Of a stretch of 15,665 nucleotides of DNA, positions 14,795 to 15,665 are shown piece by piece; the stretch's first letter is position 1, and every line of letters begins with the position of its first letter. Source of the stretch: CAZVCG01 sp964649675 (lineage in GTDB: Bacteria > Pseudomonadota > Alphaproteobacteria > UBA9219). The position numbers were made by a program, and so were the translations under genes. The notes under the pieces were generated by a model. The model saw only the letters and a list, made by a program, of their open reading frames with translations, did not search any database and was not told the DNA's origin. The stretch covers positions 1 through 15,665 of the forward strand of contig CAZYPX010000037.1 in assembly GCA_964649675.1 (NCBI GenBank). The letters run 5' to 3'.

Positions 14795-15665
14795 ATGCGC
14801 CTGAGCCATCTTGTTACCCGCACCAGCAAAGAAACCAACAAGGCCGAGGTTAGCCGCAACGCCCAGCTCCTGACCCGCGCCGGCTATGTCAGCCGCCTGA
14901 TGGCGGGCGTATATCAATACCTGCCGCTGGGCCTGCGCGTTTTGAACAACATCGAAAACATCGTCCGCGACGAGATGAACGCGCTCGGCGCGCAAGAAGT
15001 CCTTATGCCTTCGCTGCACCCCCGCGAGATCTGGGACAAGACGCAACGCTGGGACAAGGTCGACGTTTTGTACAAGCTCAACAGCGGCCATTCGGGCAGC
15101 GAGGAATGCGATCTGTGCCTCGGCCCGACGCACGAGGAAACGGTAACACCTTTGGTCGGTGCGTTCATTCATTCCTACCGCGATCTGCCCACAGCCGTGT
15201 ATCAGGTACAGACAAAGTTCCGCAACGAAGCGCGGCCCAAATCGGGCCTGCTGCGTGGGCGCGAGTTCCGCATGAAGGACATGTATTCCTTCCATATGGA
15301 ACAAGCCGATCTCGACGCGTTTTATGACAAAGCCATCGTCGCCTACAACAACGTCTATACGCGCTGCGGCCTTGGCGACATGACACTGCTCACATTCGCC
15401 TCGGGCGGCATATTCTCGAAATACTCGCACGAGTTCCAAACCATCACGACCTATGGCGAAGACACGGTTTACCGCATTCCCGGCACGAAAACCGCAATCA
15501 ACAAGGAAATCATCGACGACAAGGATGCGTTGAAAGACATCATCCCGAACTACAAGCCCGGCGACGAAAACAAGCTGGAAGAGCTGAAAGCCATCGAAGT
15601 CGGCAACATCTTCAAGCTCGGCTCGCGGTTCACTGACGCCTTCAGCGTCCAGTACACCGACAAGG
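14795..15665 (+). CDS. proS: Prolyl-tRNA synthetase, N-terminal 290 residues (runs off window)
   Basis: The frame is open from ATG 14795 to the window end. It reads as a bacterial-type class II ProRS, which joins proline to tRNA-Pro: MRLSHLVTRTSKE at the start, motif 1 region around VLMPSLHP (69-76), the proline-binding GPTHEET (110-116), and motif 2 FRNEARPKSGLLRGREFRMKD (142-162, R143 and R154 among the conserved arginines). The E. coli type then has an editing insertion of about 180 residues. Here only about 45 residues separate YGEDTVYRI (220-228) from the next conserved block, AIEVGNIFKLGSRF (266-279). The editing domain is therefore missing or reduced, as in other alphaproteobacterial ProRS. 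The ribosome site before the ATG is poor; an alternative upstream start was not found. Motif 3 and the anticodon domain lie outside the window. Confidence 0.95.
   Translation, partial: MRLSHLVTRTSKETNKAEVSRNAQLLTRAGYVSRLMAGVYQYLPLGLRVLNNIENIVRDEMNALGAQEVLMPSLHPREIWDKTQRWDKVDVLYKLNSGHSGSEECDLCLGPTHEETVTPLVGAFIHSYRDLPTAVYQVQTKFRNEARPKSGLLRGREFRMKDMYSFHMEQADLDAFYDKAIVAYNNVYTRCGLGDMTLLTFASGGIFSKYSHEFQTITTYGEDTVYRIPGTKTAINKEIIDDKDALKDIIPNYKPGDENKLEELKAIEVGNIFKLGSRFTDAFSVQYTDK

Noticed and set aside
14780..15439. Minus-strand frame of 219 codons over the proS region
   Set aside because: The plus strand encodes clear prolyl-tRNA synthetase motifs through the whole interval, so this is a shadow frame.

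Overview
The window looks like chromosomal DNA of an alphaproteobacterium of medium GC content (mid-50s percent by eye). Three things point there: a gene for a bifunctional penicillin-binding protein 1A (mrcA) on the same strand as, and upstream of, the start of prfB; a bacterial-type prolyl-tRNA synthetase without the large editing insertion; and the style of the valS and CoA-binding protein sequences. No species can be named.

Layout. The left edge (1-76, minus strand) is the 5' end of prfB (release factor 2). It is only 23 codons long before an in-frame TGA, but it carries the textbook programmed +1 frameshift signal (AGGAGG, three bases, CTTTGAC). Next comes a plus-strand gene of unknown function (205-1014) with a possible N-terminal zinc site; it sits between mrcA and prfB, which are usually neighbours in this class. 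mrcA (1021-3561, minus) follows. Divergent from it is a cyclase/kynurenine-formamidase-family metalloenzyme (3655-4278, plus).

The centre is a complete RND tripartite efflux locus: a TetR/AcrR-type repressor gene (4280-4903, minus), a 228-bp divergent control region, then an outer-membrane factor lipoprotein (5132-6655), a periplasmic adaptor (6674-7804) and an RND pump (7841-11008), all plus strand. The control region holds an imperfect palindrome at 4966-4989 that agrees at 20 of 24 positions with the E. coli AcrR box as I remember it. It lies between a possible -35 and -10, so the likely scheme is that the TetR protein represses the pump operon (and perhaps itself) until a drug-like ligand binds. 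A hairpin with a T-tract follows in the leader.

The right part is housekeeping: a small YccU-type CoA-binding protein (11028-11438, minus), valS (11538-14180, plus), a small secreted or membrane-anchored protein of unknown function whose ATG overlaps the valS stop (14177-14722, plus), and the first 290 codons of proS (14795 to the window end, plus). The small protein carries a 105-bp palindromic repeat (14192-14296) inserted in frame ahead of its signal peptide. The two repeat arms differ only by compensatory changes inside their own hairpins, the most unusual feature here.

No tRNA, rRNA, CRISPR array or insertion sequence was seen. All family assignments come from reading motifs; no database search was run.
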